A stretch of 28,141 bases of DNA from IMG/VR virus record IMGVR_UViG_3300044731_001718, positions 1 to 28,141 of that record; one strand, given 5' to 3'. Below, one piece after another: positions 18,807 through 26,867 of the stretch (positions within the stretch are counted from its first letter, which is position 1; the number at the start of each line of letters is the position of its first letter). The notes beneath the pieces were generated by a model. It was not told the origin of the DNA. It saw only the letters and a list, made by a program, of their open reading frames with translations, and ran no database searches. Position numbers and translations under genes: made by a program. The DNA comes from a virus.

Positions 18807-20567
18807 TTATAAACTTATAAATTTTATCGTCATAAATAATGGAAAATCTAAAGTATAAAATTTAGCACCAAAACAATAAACCTCATATCCCCCCGATGGT
18901 CTTGTTAATTGAGACCCTGATAGATTAACAATAAAAGTATTTATAGCACTTGATGATTGATAAGCAATATTGTAAAATCTTACATTGATTATGTTTAAAT
19001 CTATTGAAGCAAATAAAGTCGATTGAGCCACGGCATTTCCTGTTATATTAACCTCATATAAAGCCGGAAATGGTGGATTAACCTGTCTGTCTGAATTCGA
19101 CAAAAAAAACCCATTATTAAAAGTAGTAGGTCCCGCAGTCCAAAATTCCCACGTGACTATCCCATTATTAAAAGCCGTTGAACGTAATTGACAATAAGCA
19201 GGGGAATAACTGTATAAACCTGCTTGAGCATCTACTAAGCACGTATTCGCACCTTTGCCGCTTACTAAATTACCAGAAGTGCCATTTGTGCTCAGGACAA
19301 TTTCGTTCGAAGCAGTGGCGGTGGAGCCTTGCGTAAAAGGCCCTAAATACATGTTGGCATTGCCGCCAGTTTTATTAAATCCTGAATACTGGCCTACTGC
19401 TAAATTGTCTCTTGCAGTGCCGCCAAGATAGAGAAAAGTCCCTAAGCCTATCCCAATATTACGACCATCGCCCGCCGTGAGGGGTGAGGAAGCGGTTGAA
19501 AAAGAGCCCGCGCCAATGACGATATTACCGCCACCTGTGGTTATACTTGCAGCAGCATCGCCAATGATAATGTTAGTTGACCCGCTTGTTATATTTGGCC
19601 CTGCATCATCGCCCAAAAGTTGATTGTCCGTGCCTAAAGTCGAATCTCCAGTCCTCAAAAAATGCGGCGTCGCAACAACATCTAAAGTGCTAGATGCAAA
19701 AGATAAATTGCTACCTGTGGCAATCTCCTGCGCGGCTCCTGTGCCCGCAGACGTTCGGCCCAAAAGCTTTCCAGTTGTCATTGTTAGGCCGTTACCCGAA
19801 GCATAGGCGGACGGTGCGACATAATCAGTAGCTACGCCAGCTATGCTTAATACTCCTGTTGACGTGGTATTTTTAACTATGCCAGTGGCCAGAGAGCCTA
19901 AAAATTGTGCGCCAGATAACCCGCTATCTGCCGTGCCCTGCACGATAAATTTATTGGCAAAAGGCACGTCTGCCGATCCATCCGTGCTATTACCAGCTAA
20001 GGCTCTTGGTGTAGTCCACTTAGCAGCAGTGGTTGCGGTAGCGGCGTTTCCTACCAATGCGCCAGTAAAAGTCGTGGCCGCGAGGTTGTTCGTGTTTGAG
20101 TTGTAAGCCAGACCAGTATTCGTCTTTGCCGCAATGCTGCTTTGCGTCCCGCTATCAGTCACAAAGGTTAAAAAGCATGTGGCATCTGTCGCTTCATTTG
20201 CCGTCGTTATATTGGTGGCCGTGGTAGCGGTTGTGGCGGTAGTGGCGGTAGTGGCCGTAGTAGCTGTCGCCGCATTACCTGAGATGTCAATCCCAGCAGT
20301 GCCAGAAGCAATATTGGCCGCAGTTAAATTGGTTAAATTTGCGCCAGAAACAGCTCCAAAGGAACCGCTCCAAGTGCCAGTTGTGATTGTGCCCACCGTA
20401 TCAATTGAGGTCAGGCCGCGATTAATCCACTTGGATGATGTTTGATCGTAAGATAAAAAGTCTTTATTGGCTAAAGTAGATAGTTGAACATCATCTAAAA
20501 GAGATAGCCTGGAGACCCCAGACCCACCCACGCCTGCGCCTAAAAGCGATGTAAGTAAGCTGCTCAC
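18807..20567 (-). CDS. Tail-fibre or spike-like protein
   Basis: About 586 residues. The N-terminal part includes ANLTNLTAANIASGTAGIDI and GNAATATTATTATTATTATT, as in phage fibre shafts. The middle has repeats of the head-domain style of trimeric adhesins (NIIIGDAAA, GNIVIGAGS, DNLAVGQYSG). The C-terminus (about 140 residues, GNAVAQSTLFASIDLNIINV) is beta-rich and C1q-like, a plausible trimeric receptor-binding tip. I chose the GTG at 20567, which overlaps the previous stop by one base (TAGTG); a GTG at 20645 would overlap by 79 bases, and neither has a strong Shine-Dalgarno sequence. It would bind the host surface. Confidence 0.8.
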   Translation of the reverse strand: MSSLLTSLLGAGVGGSGVSRLSLLDDVQLSTLANKDFLSYDQTSSKWINRGLTSIDTVGTITTGTWSGSFGAVSGANLTNLTAANIASGTAGIDISGNAATATTATTATTATTATTATNITTANEATDATCFLTFVTDSGTQSSIAAKTNTGLAYNSNTNNLAATTFTGALVGNAATATTAAKWTTPRALAGNSTDGSADVPFANKFIVQGTADSGLSGAQFLGSLATGIVKNTTSTGVLSIAGVATDYVAPSAYASGNGLTMTTGKLLGRTSAGTGAAQEIATGSNLSFASSTLDVVATPHFLRTGDSTLGTDNQLLGDDAGPNITSGSTNIIIGDAAASITTGGGNIVIGAGSFSTASSPLTAGDGRNIGIGLGTFLYLGGTARDNLAVGQYSGFNKTGGNANMYLGPFTQGSTATASNEIVLSTNGTSGNLVSGKGANTCLVDAQAGLYSYSPAYCQLRSTAFNNGIVTWEFWTAGPTTFNNGFFLSNSDRQVNPPFPALYEVNITGNAVAQSTLFASIDLNIINVRFYNIAYQSSSAINTFIVNLSGSQLTRPSGGYEVYCFGAKFYTLDFPLFMTIKFISL

Positions 20568-20920
20568 TATAGTGCTCGCGTGACTAATGTCATAAGGCAA
20601 TCCGCCGCTTGCGACGCATTGCTCTCGAGCTTTATAAAGCGACACCCAGCAAGATCAAAAGGCACAAGGGCATAGTAAAATCCTGCTGCGCAAGTTATTG
20701 TTGCTGGACTATTGTCGGTGTTACGCACCTGTTGATAAGTGCCGCCGAAAGTGGTTGCAGAGTGTACGGTAAGAGATGATCCAGTAAAGCCAGCAGGTAT
20801 TGATAGGCCGATTAGCGCAGTGCCGTGGAGGTCCAAGGCGTTAGAAAAGGTATCTCCAGCCTGTATCATCGCAAGAGTGTCTGATCTTAAGACCGATTGA
20901 AACTCGCTACTGCTGGACAT
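20567..20920 (-). CDS. Small beta-rich structural protein
   Basis: A 117-residue protein (MSSSSEFQSVLRSDTLAMIQ onward) with alternating small and hydrophobic residues typical of a beta-sandwich; GFTGSSLTVHSATTFGGTYQ is a pattern I recall in head or tail accessory proteins of alphaproteobacterial phages. AAAAGGTAAAAA precedes the ATG. It directly precedes the fibre gene and may connect the fibre or decorate the virion. Confidence 0.65.
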   Translation of the reverse strand: MSSSSEFQSVLRSDTLAMIQAGDTFSNALDLHGTALIGLSIPAGFTGSSLTVHSATTFGGTYQQVRNTDNSPATITCAAGFYYALVPFDLAGCRFIKLESNASQAADCLMTLVTRAL

Positions 20921-20923
20921 TTT

Positions 20924-21196
20924 TTACCTTTTAAATAATCTGCTAAAAAAGCCTTTATTTTTATATTGCGCCACCACAACCTTTTTTACTATTTGCTCTA
21001 TCTTGATTTGTGTACCCACAAAAAGCATAGGCGCGGCCTGTATTTCCGCGACGATTTCTACTGCTGATCCTTTGCGCAAGAGCTGCTCTGCATGCTCCTG
21101 TGGTAAGATATAAGTCCTACCTGCCATAAAGTTTACGTACTCGCGGCCATTATAGGCTACTTTATCGTCTTTTATGCAGCGCAAGATCATCGTCAT
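20924..21196 (-). CDS. Small structural-region protein B, related to the one at 22103
   Basis: A 90-residue protein with the pattern VNFMAGRTYILPQEHAEQLL-RKGSAVEI, seen widely in small phage virion-region proteins (a G-x-x-x-x-(I/L)P...A..L...G.A). The gene at 22103 has the same pattern, and both end in a basic, aromatic tail (here FFSRLFKR). The ATG overlaps the upstream stop (ATGA). Likely a small head or connector accessory; no function known. Confidence 0.65.
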   Translation of the reverse strand: MTMILRCIKDDKVAYNGREYVNFMAGRTYILPQEHAEQLLRKGSAVEIVAEIQAAPMLFVGTQIKIEQIVKKVVVAQYKNKGFFSRLFKR

Positions 21197-21594
21197 GAGA
21201 TTACCGCCTGGACTTTTAGATTGGTTGACCCAGTATAAGTTCCCACTGTCACATACTTAACACGCAGTTGAGTGCCTATTAGTCCGTCAACGCAGGTGTT
21301 ATCCCCCAGGCTACCATCTGTTGGAGTCACAATTGATGTTTTAGGCGTTACAGAGACTAAGTTAAAAAGGCGCTGCAAGCTCGCAGTTGTAGCTGCAAAG
21401 CAAGCAATGTCCACCCAGGTCACGCCGCCATCAAAAGTAGTTTGCACGTAAGCTTTAGCGCTTGTGCCGCCTGATCCGTACGCAAAAACACACTGCAAGG
21501 CGATTGCTTTGCAGTAGTTTGGGACAAAAACAGAGCCAACACCAGAGCCAGCTGCAGCGATGTTGAGATTCAATAATTCTGCTGTGTAGGCCAT
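21193..21594 (-). CDS. Beta-rich virion protein
   Basis: A 133-residue protein, strongly beta-rich with Gly, Ser and Thr (MAYTAELLNLNIAAAGSGVG; AYVQTTFDGGVTWVDIACFA). The FDGG.TW segment suggests a jelly-roll or carbohydrate-binding-like fold. It is packed between two other structural genes. A decoration or fibre-anchor role is inferred from neighbourhood only. Confidence 0.65.
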   Translation of the reverse strand: MAYTAELLNLNIAAAGSGVGSVFVPNYCKAIALQCVFAYGSGGTSAKAYVQTTFDGGVTWVDIACFAATTASLQRLFNLVSVTPKTSIVTPTDGSLGDNTCVDGLIGTQLRVKYVTVGTYTGSTNLKVQAVIS

Positions 21595-21596
21595 AT

Positions 21597-22106
21597 TTAA
21601 GCCACCTTTTGCAGCAGGACAGCGAATTTAATTGATCCTGTGCTATGGTCTGTAGTCCCGCCAGAATATTGGAAACGGATTGCTGAGCCAGCTGCAGAAG
21701 CGGTATCGGATGTGCCAGTAAGATAAGGCAACTTCGTATCGCCCCAATGCAAAGACGCAGCAGGAGCGGCCTCTAAATCCGCGTTTGCAACAGTAGTCCA
21801 GGTAGTTGTCCCGTCCGTTAAAGATAATAATCTATTACCGCCTGCGCCAAAGTTAGTCCCGCCGCCAACTAAAACAATACCTCGGATTTTATATTGATCT
21901 CCCGCAACACCTGCGATGACTGGTACTGTGCCAGCACCATCAAGCAAAGCTGCAGTGCAAGTCACATCAACCCACTTGAGTGAGCTCATTACCACGCCAT
22001 CGCTTTTAAGCGTATCATGCGCGCAATCAATTGATCCGCCAGGTTTAACAATCAAATTATCCCCACCTTGCTGCAAAAGCACTTTTGTATTGTAAGTTTC
22101 CGTCAT
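21597..22106 (-). CDS. Beta-rich virion protein
   Basis: A 169-residue protein dominated by Gly, Ala, Thr, Val and Asp, with predicted strands (WVDVTCTAALLDGAGTVPVI; KIRGIVLVGGGTNFGAGGNR; IRFQYSGGTTDHSTGSIKFA) and no TM segment. Composition fits a head decoration or fibre-type protein. Its ATG overlaps the stop of the preceding 80-residue gene. No family assigned. Confidence 0.65.
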   Translation of the reverse strand: MTETYNTKVLLQQGGDNLIVKPGGSIDCAHDTLKSDGVVMSSLKWVDVTCTAALLDGAGTVPVIAGVAGDQYKIRGIVLVGGGTNFGAGGNRLLSLTDGTTTWTTVANADLEAAPAASLHWGDTKLPYLTGTSDTASAAGSAIRFQYSGGTTDHSTGSIKFAVLLQKVA

Positions 22107-22345
22107 GATCTTTTACCTCTAAAAAATGGTTTGGACTTTTGATTGTTTTGCGGCTGCACTACTTGTGCAATCGTTTCTTTATAGTCTTCGTTTTTGTCTA
22201 AAATTACGATTGAACCGCGATGAAGAAACTGAATCGCTAAATCTTCGCTGATTTCAGCTTCTTCACCAAGTTTAAATCGCCTGACGTGAAGACCATTTAA
22301 GGCCCCCACATCAGATTTAAGAAAATGAACTCTTACAAGCTGCAT
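22103..22345 (-). CDS. Small structural-region protein A
   Basis: An 80-residue protein: RRFKLGEEAEISEDLAIQFL-HRGSIVIL repeats the pattern of the 90-residue gene at 20924, and the tail KPFFRGKRS is likewise basic and aromatic. The two genes appear to be duplicates, each followed by a beta-rich gene. One base separates it from the upstream stop. Probably a head accessory. Confidence 0.65.
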   Translation of the reverse strand: MQLVRVHFLKSDVGALNGLHVRRFKLGEEAEISEDLAIQFLHRGSIVILDKNEDYKETIAQVVQPQNNQKSKPFFRGKRS

Positions 22346-22346
22346 C

Positions 22347-22775
22347 TTACGCAGTGGCTTGAGTTACAGGCGACAACGCAGGATGACTCAAGACCGCAAC
22401 CGCAGCAATTAGCGCTGCACTGGCATTGCTAGCAGGGGTTATAGTCAGTCGGATATAGCGCTTTGGCCCTTTATAGCCTATTTTACGTACTTGATCATCA
22501 CTTGCAAAAGTGAAGCTAGCCTCTGCCTCAGTCCCGACTAAAAAATCGTCCGCAACTGCCGCATTATCAGACAGCGCCGAATTGTCGCCATCCTCGACTA
22601 GAACGGTAAAAGTCGCATCGGCATCAGCAATTGATCCTAATGCAATGATAAACTCAGCCGAATCATATCCGCTTGTATCAATGATTTCAGACACTCGCGC
22701 GGTGTTATCGGAGACAGAAACGGGCGATATAGCCCGCTTCACTTGGATTTCATGGTGTATTGCTCTGCTTGGCAT
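22347..22775 (-). CDS. Probable head decoration or stabilisation protein
   Basis: A 142-residue beta-rich protein directly after the major capsid gene. YDSAEFIIALGSIADADATF, TEAEASFTFASDDQVRKIGY and KRYIRLTITPASNASAALIA match a pattern I recall for proteins next to HK97-type capsid genes in alphaproteobacterial phages. AAGGAG precedes the ATG. The position after the capsid gene is that of a head decoration protein; the exact role is not shown. Confidence 0.7.
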   Translation of the reverse strand: MPSRAIHHEIQVKRAISPVSVSDNTARVSEIIDTSGYDSAEFIIALGSIADADATFTVLVEDGDNSALSDNAAVADDFLVGTEAEASFTFASDDQVRKIGYKGPKRYIRLTITPASNASAALIAAVAVLSHPALSPVTQATA

Positions 22776-22787
22776 ATTAATAGCTCC

Positions 22788-23996
22788 TTATGCTGCTAAT
22801 TTTTGGATTTTTATTGCTTCAAAATTAATCACGTCTCCGCCAGTACGCTTACGCGCATAAAAAAGCACCTGACCTTTTATTGTGAATGGATCCCTGAGAA
22901 TGCTAATTCCAGTCCTGTCAACCACTTTATAGCCCATTTTGAAATTGCCATACGCGCCAGCTAGAGCGTTAGATGCAATAGCAGGCATGTCAGAGGCAAA
23001 ATAAACAGGCGCGCCAAGTAGGTCAAAAGCAATGCCAGCGCGGCGATCAAGGTTTTTATTGAACAGATATTCGCCATCACCAGATTTTAATTTCATAATC
23101 TGAGTGAAGGACTGGCGACGGAAAATAAACGCCGCTCCAGCTTGATAAGGCTCAAGCAAAGAACCTTGCAAGTCAATTAGTCCGTCAGCTGTAAACGTAC
23201 CAGCCGAGCCAGAATTAACCTGTTCGATCTTGCCTGCTTCGTAAGTTCCTGCTGTAGTCCAGGCCGCATAATTTAAAAAACCAGTCGGCTTCGCAGAGCC
23301 GTTACCAGCAACAAAAGCCGCGTTTTCTACGCGAGAAAACTTTGAGCTGATCTTGCCTGCAAGCCATGCCTCAATATCAACCGCCGCATCTTCGAGCAGC
23401 TGCTGAGATGATTTAGGCTCTGAGTATTGCTCGTGGACTGTAATTAGCTTTTCACGTAACTGAGAATTTTGAGTTTCAGCGCGTGTTGACTGCTCGCCAA
23501 CCCAACCGCCAGAGGTGTCCTCGCCATCATCCAAGACGAATTTTAGCGAATCACTTTGAGAGATTGTTGTAACGTCAGCGATAGTCCGCACAGGAGATGT
23601 TTCGAATATACGCGCAGTGATCATGGCTTCGACAGTTGGAGAGACTAAATAACCGCCATCTGGATTAGTACCACGATTCATTGATTTTGCAGAAAGCTCT
23701 TTTATAGCCTTCTCATCTCCACGCATAAAACTCTTGAAAGCCTCGCGGGACTCGTCAACCTCTTTTGTGTTTAGTCCGCTTTGCTCAATGCGCTGATTTC
23801 CGCGCGCTAAAGCCGCTTCGAGTTGCTCCATACGCTGCTTCATTTCCATCGTATCAAGTACTACTTTATCGGCCTTTTCTTGAGTTGCCAGGTTCAGAGC
23901 ATCGTACTTCTTTTGATGCATTTCATTTGCTTCGCGGGACGCTTTTAAAGCTAACATGGCCTCATCTAATTTTAATGAGATTTCTTGATTTTCCAT
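22788..23996 (-). CDS. HK97-family major capsid protein
   Basis: A 402-residue coat protein. An N-terminal charged helical segment (EISLKLDEAMLALKASREAN to about residue 110), the scaffold-like delta domain cut off by the protease, is followed by the HK97 fold: SMNRGTNPDGGYLVSPTVEA, PVRTIADVTTISQSDSLKFV, and FIFRRQSFTQIMKLKSGDGE, then LLGAPVYFASDMPA. The C-terminal GDVINFEAIKIQKLAA is a typical end. I chose ATG 23996, preceded by AGGAG, over an in-frame start nine codons upstream. The gene lies two bases after the protease stop. Confidence 0.93.
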   Translation of the reverse strand: MENQEISLKLDEAMLALKASREANEMHQKKYDALNLATQEKADKVVLDTMEMKQRMEQLEAALARGNQRIEQSGLNTKEVDESREAFKSFMRGDEKAIKELSAKSMNRGTNPDGGYLVSPTVEAMITARIFETSPVRTIADVTTISQSDSLKFVLDDGEDTSGGWVGEQSTRAETQNSQLREKLITVHEQYSEPKSSQQLLEDAAVDIEAWLAGKISSKFSRVENAAFVAGNGSAKPTGFLNYAAWTTAGTYEAGKIEQVNSGSAGTFTADGLIDLQGSLLEPYQAGAAFIFRRQSFTQIMKLKSGDGEYLFNKNLDRRAGIAFDLLGAPVYFASDMPAIASNALAGAYGNFKMGYKVVDRTGISILRDPFTIKGQVLFYARKRTGGDVINFEAIKIQKLAA

Positions 23997-23998
23997 TT

Positions 23999-24652
23999 TC
24001 AGGACTCCTGTATAAGTTTGCAAAATTGGTCCAGTTTCTGCTGGATTTCTTCGCGACTCACAGCGTCCCGCTGATCATCTCTTTTTTCTTTTGGTTGAAA
24101 ACCAGACGCAATTGTCTTTGCATCTGATCTAGATAGCCCTGCATCACGCAAGACTTTTTCTAACTCTCTTAGTGTACGAATATCAGCGGCTTTTACATCT
24201 GTAACCCGCGCTGCGTCGTTTGCGGGGAAGGTGACTAAAGATATTTCGAAAAGATCTAGCTCTTTAATGACTCTTACACCCGACCTGAGAATGTCATAAT
24301 TTTTGACTTTATAGCCTATTGATAGACCAGTTACAGCCCCCTGCTTAAGCAAAGAATGGGCTTCCCTGGCTTTTTGCACATCAAGATTCAGCCTGCCCTC
24401 TACGAATAGTCCGCGCGAATCCTCTTTTATTGAGGTGTAAACGCCGAGAGGCTCGGTAGAGTCATGCTGCCATAAAACAGGCATTTTTTTTTGGTCGTCA
24501 AATTTTTGCAGCGAAGTCAAAAAAGCCCCGCGCTGAATTACGTCATTAGTCAAATCAATGTTATCAAAAACACTGCCATAGCCAGCAAAGTTGCCATCAT
24601 CCTTGATAGCTTCAAACTTTATCTGCATGTCTGAAAAGTCTTTTGTGTCCAC
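23999..24652 (-). CDS. HK97-type prohead protease
   Basis: A 217-residue serine protease (U35 family) that matures the capsid by trimming its N-terminal scaffold domain. FAGYGSVFDNIDLTNDVIQR-GAF (22-43) is the N-terminal signature, H63 in VLWQHD and S111 in GLSIGY are the catalytic pair, and LDLFEISLVTFPAND (about 132-146) completes the core. The helical C-terminus is expected to be removed. It starts at GTG 24652 with an AAGGGG Shine-Dalgarno sequence; an ATG eight codons later lacks one. Confidence 0.92.
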   Translation of the reverse strand: MDTKDFSDMQIKFEAIKDDGNFAGYGSVFDNIDLTNDVIQRGAFLTSLQKFDDQKKMPVLWQHDSTEPLGVYTSIKEDSRGLFVEGRLNLDVQKAREAHSLLKQGAVTGLSIGYKVKNYDILRSGVRVIKELDLFEISLVTFPANDAARVTDVKAADIRTLRELEKVLRDAGLSRSDAKTIASGFQPKEKRDDQRDAVSREEIQQKLDQFCKLIQES

Positions 24653-24678
24653 GCGTAACCCCTTAATGCTTTGGGAGT

Positions 24679-24705
24679 TATGTAGATTTGCGCGACTATT
24701 GTCAA
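24679..24705 (-). promoter_or_regulatory. Possible promoter for protease and capsid genes
   Basis: On the minus strand, TTGACA (24705-24700) is followed after 15 bp by TACATA (24684-24679), in an 84-base gap that is wide for this operon. An extra promoter would raise capsid protein synthesis. The spacing is slightly short, so support is moderate. Confidence 0.4.
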
Positions 24706-24736
24706 TCCTGGAATCAATAATTAGCTATAAAATAGC

Positions 24737-25525
24737 TTAATCATCCTGCATCTTGTACGTTTGTACGCATCTGCAACGGATCGTATTTTTTAGGCTTGCC
24801 CTTGGATCTCCTGGATATTCCATCATCTCACCACCAACTTTAAAACGCCCATCCATTGGCACTGTCTGGTTATTGGCTGCGCTATGAGCTGGCCTAGTTC
24901 TGCCATCTTCAGCAGAGAGCCAGGTTTTTAGAAGGTCTACTTCGTAGTCCTCCGCCAGCATATTTGTCATGGTGTTTTCCGCAAACATGGACGCAGTATG
25001 AGTTTCAGTGATTGCGATTGTTGCGGCGCGGTGACTAGATAAAGCAGGCGCAACGCCCATTATATCTCTAGCAATATCTTCGTAAGAGCTGCCTTCTTCT
25101 TGGCGGTCTTTGATAATGTCTCTAATATCTTCTATTGTCGTTTCAGCTATTTTGCGCGCTTTTAATAGCGATACAGAGGTTATAAACTCATTAAAAGCAT
25201 TAGCATAGCGCACAGGTATCTTGATCGTGACTTTATCAAGAAAAGACTTTTTCTCTAATTTGCCACCGACTATTTCGGCAAACTTAATTAGAGCGCGACG
25301 TGCAAAGACGGTTTCAACTCGCCTGTAATGCCTTGCTAAAATCTGCTGGAATTTTAACACCGCGTAATAGCCACCCTGCTCAGAAAAATAGCCATTTTCA
25401 GCTATAAAATCTGCTGACATTTTATAGGCCTTTTCTAAGGCGTCCCGCATTTCTTGTTGAGTTTTTTTCTCAAGTGCAAGTAATAGCTTTAGTTTAGCCC
25501 GCTTTTCTGCTGTATTTTTATCCAT
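24737..25525 (-). CDS. Minor head protein, SPP1 gp7 / Mu F-like
   Basis: A 262-residue head morphogenesis protein. The N-terminal half is helical (AEKRAKLKLLLALEKKTQQE), and residues about 165-255 carry the SPP1 gp7-type domain: HRAATIAITETHTASMFAEN, LLKTWLSAEDGRTRPAHSAA-N, the GDPRAS turn, and the C-terminal Cys pair RCRC. Such proteins bind the portal and are carried in small numbers in the head. The gene overlaps the portal gene by eight bases. A longer-than-usual gap follows before the protease. Confidence 0.88.
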   Translation of the reverse strand: MDKNTAEKRAKLKLLLALEKKTQQEMRDALEKAYKMSADFIAENGYFSEQGGYYAVLKFQQILARHYRRVETVFARRALIKFAEIVGGKLEKKSFLDKVTIKIPVRYANAFNEFITSVSLLKARKIAETTIEDIRDIIKDRQEEGSSYEDIARDIMGVAPALSSHRAATIAITETHTASMFAENTMTNMLAEDYEVDLLKTWLSAEDGRTRPAHSAANNQTVPMDGRFKVGGEMMEYPGDPRASLKNTIRCRCVQTYKMQDD

Positions 25526-26867
25526 AGACCAACCCCGCCGTTTCTTCTGCCTGCGCCCTTGTCATGCCAGATTTTTGCAAGTAGTCCGCGTATTCTGCTT
25601 TTGATGCATCAAGGGGCGGGGGCTGTATATCCTTTGCTATGCCAGCCTGATCAATCGGTATTTGGGAGCTTTGTACCAGTAGCACATCGCCTCCCTCGAT
25701 AGCGTCTAGGCCGTCTGCTTGTCTTTTTTCGTTGATTGTAAGCCAGTCAGACTCTTTTAGTCCGCGTCGTAGCTCCTCCTTGCGTAGCGATAAAGCGGAG
25801 ATGGAGTCTTTATCAATCTCTAGGTAATGATCAGCACCGTATATTTGCGCAAGCCAGTTATTAAATTCGGCCAAAACGTAGTTAACCAGCGGCATTATTG
25901 TCTCCTCATATAATGCCAGTTTCGCCTCGCGCACGTTATTAAAAGTCGAATCACCAGGGATGCCTAGCAAGATTGGAGGCACTCCAAAAGCAAGCGAAAT
26001 ATTCCGTGCCGCTGAATTAACCGATTCTATAAAGTCCATGTCTTTAGGAGATAGACTAAATTCTTTCCATTGCAGGCCGCCCTCTAAAAGTAGCGGCTTA
26101 CCAGCGTTTTCACCGCCTGACATGCTTTTTTGTATCTGATCTTTCAGCGAATCAAATTGTTGCGGACTTAGGGAGCCGCTAGGATTAGTCTCGGACGGGG
26201 TCACCATCAACGCGCCACTAGGACGAGCGCCATTTTGTAAGAGCGCGTAATTCCACGCGCTGGCTTCGTTGTGCTGGTCTATCGCGTATGCCGCAGGCTC
26301 TGCCTGACTTAGTCCGCGCCAGATGTCTAAAGGCGAAAAGTCTTTTATATGCAGGATGTCGCATTTGCCGCTTATCTGATCAAATGGAAAAGACTTTTTA
26401 CCACTGCCCGTAGTGTACTCGTATGCGCTCGGAACGCCCGCAGAACCAGGGATAACTGTCATCACATTGGGCGCGTGGATATAAAGTTCTTTTGCCGCCT
26501 TGCCTATCATAGTCCTTTCGATAAAGACCTCGCCACCAAGGAGTAATGTGCTATATAAAGCCCGAAAGAATGAATCATCGCCCTGCATTAGATTAGGCCT
26601 GTACAGTAAATCCAATATTGGGTGTGAGTCTATCTGTGCCCTGTTCTTTTCTCCGCCGCGAAAGAGCTTTAAATCTATGCCAGCAGCCGCAACGGCAATG
26701 CGCCTAATGCATTGATTAGCAATAACATTTTCGCGGTAGACTTCTTTTGCCAGTAAGTCGTATGACCTGCGCTGATGTTGCGGCCTGCCCTGTACATACT
26801 GGACTATAAAGCTTGCAGCAGCGCTGGCTTTTTGCTGCACTAGCGCCTTCTTGCGGAAAAAGCTCAT
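25518..26867 (-). CDS. HK97-type portal protein
   Basis: A 449-residue portal. VYRENVIANQCIRRIAVAAA, HPILDLLYRPN, LLLGGEVFIERTMI, DILHIKDFSPLDIWRGLS, LAFGVPPILLGIPGDSTFNN and EETIMPLVNYVLAEFNNWLA are in the conserved order for HK97-family portals. The portal dodecamer forms the DNA entry gate and docks the terminase encoded upstream. The ATG overlaps the terminase stop (ATGA), so they are co-translated. The length is in the normal range. Confidence 0.95.
   Translation of the reverse strand: MSFFRKKALVQQKASAAASFIVQYVQGRPQHQRRSYDLLAKEVYRENVIANQCIRRIAVAAAGIDLKLFRGGEKNRAQIDSHPILDLLYRPNLMQGDDSFFRALYSTLLLGGEVFIERTMIGKAAKELYIHAPNVMTVIPGSAGVPSAYEYTTGSGKKSFPFDQISGKCDILHIKDFSPLDIWRGLSQAEPAAYAIDQHNEASAWNYALLQNGARPSGALMVTPSETNPSGSLSPQQFDSLKDQIQKSMSGGENAGKPLLLEGGLQWKEFSLSPKDMDFIESVNSAARNISLAFGVPPILLGIPGDSTFNNVREAKLALYEETIMPLVNYVLAEFNNWLAQIYGADHYLEIDKDSISALSLRKEELRRGLKESDWLTINEKRQADGLDAIEGGDVLLVQSSQIPIDQAGIAKDIQPPPLDASKAEYADYLQKSGMTRAQAEETAGLVYG

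Noticed and set aside
20214-20273. 9-base tandem repeats on the plus strand
   Set aside because: They simply encode the Ala-Thr-Thr repeats of the fibre shaft and need no separate explanation.
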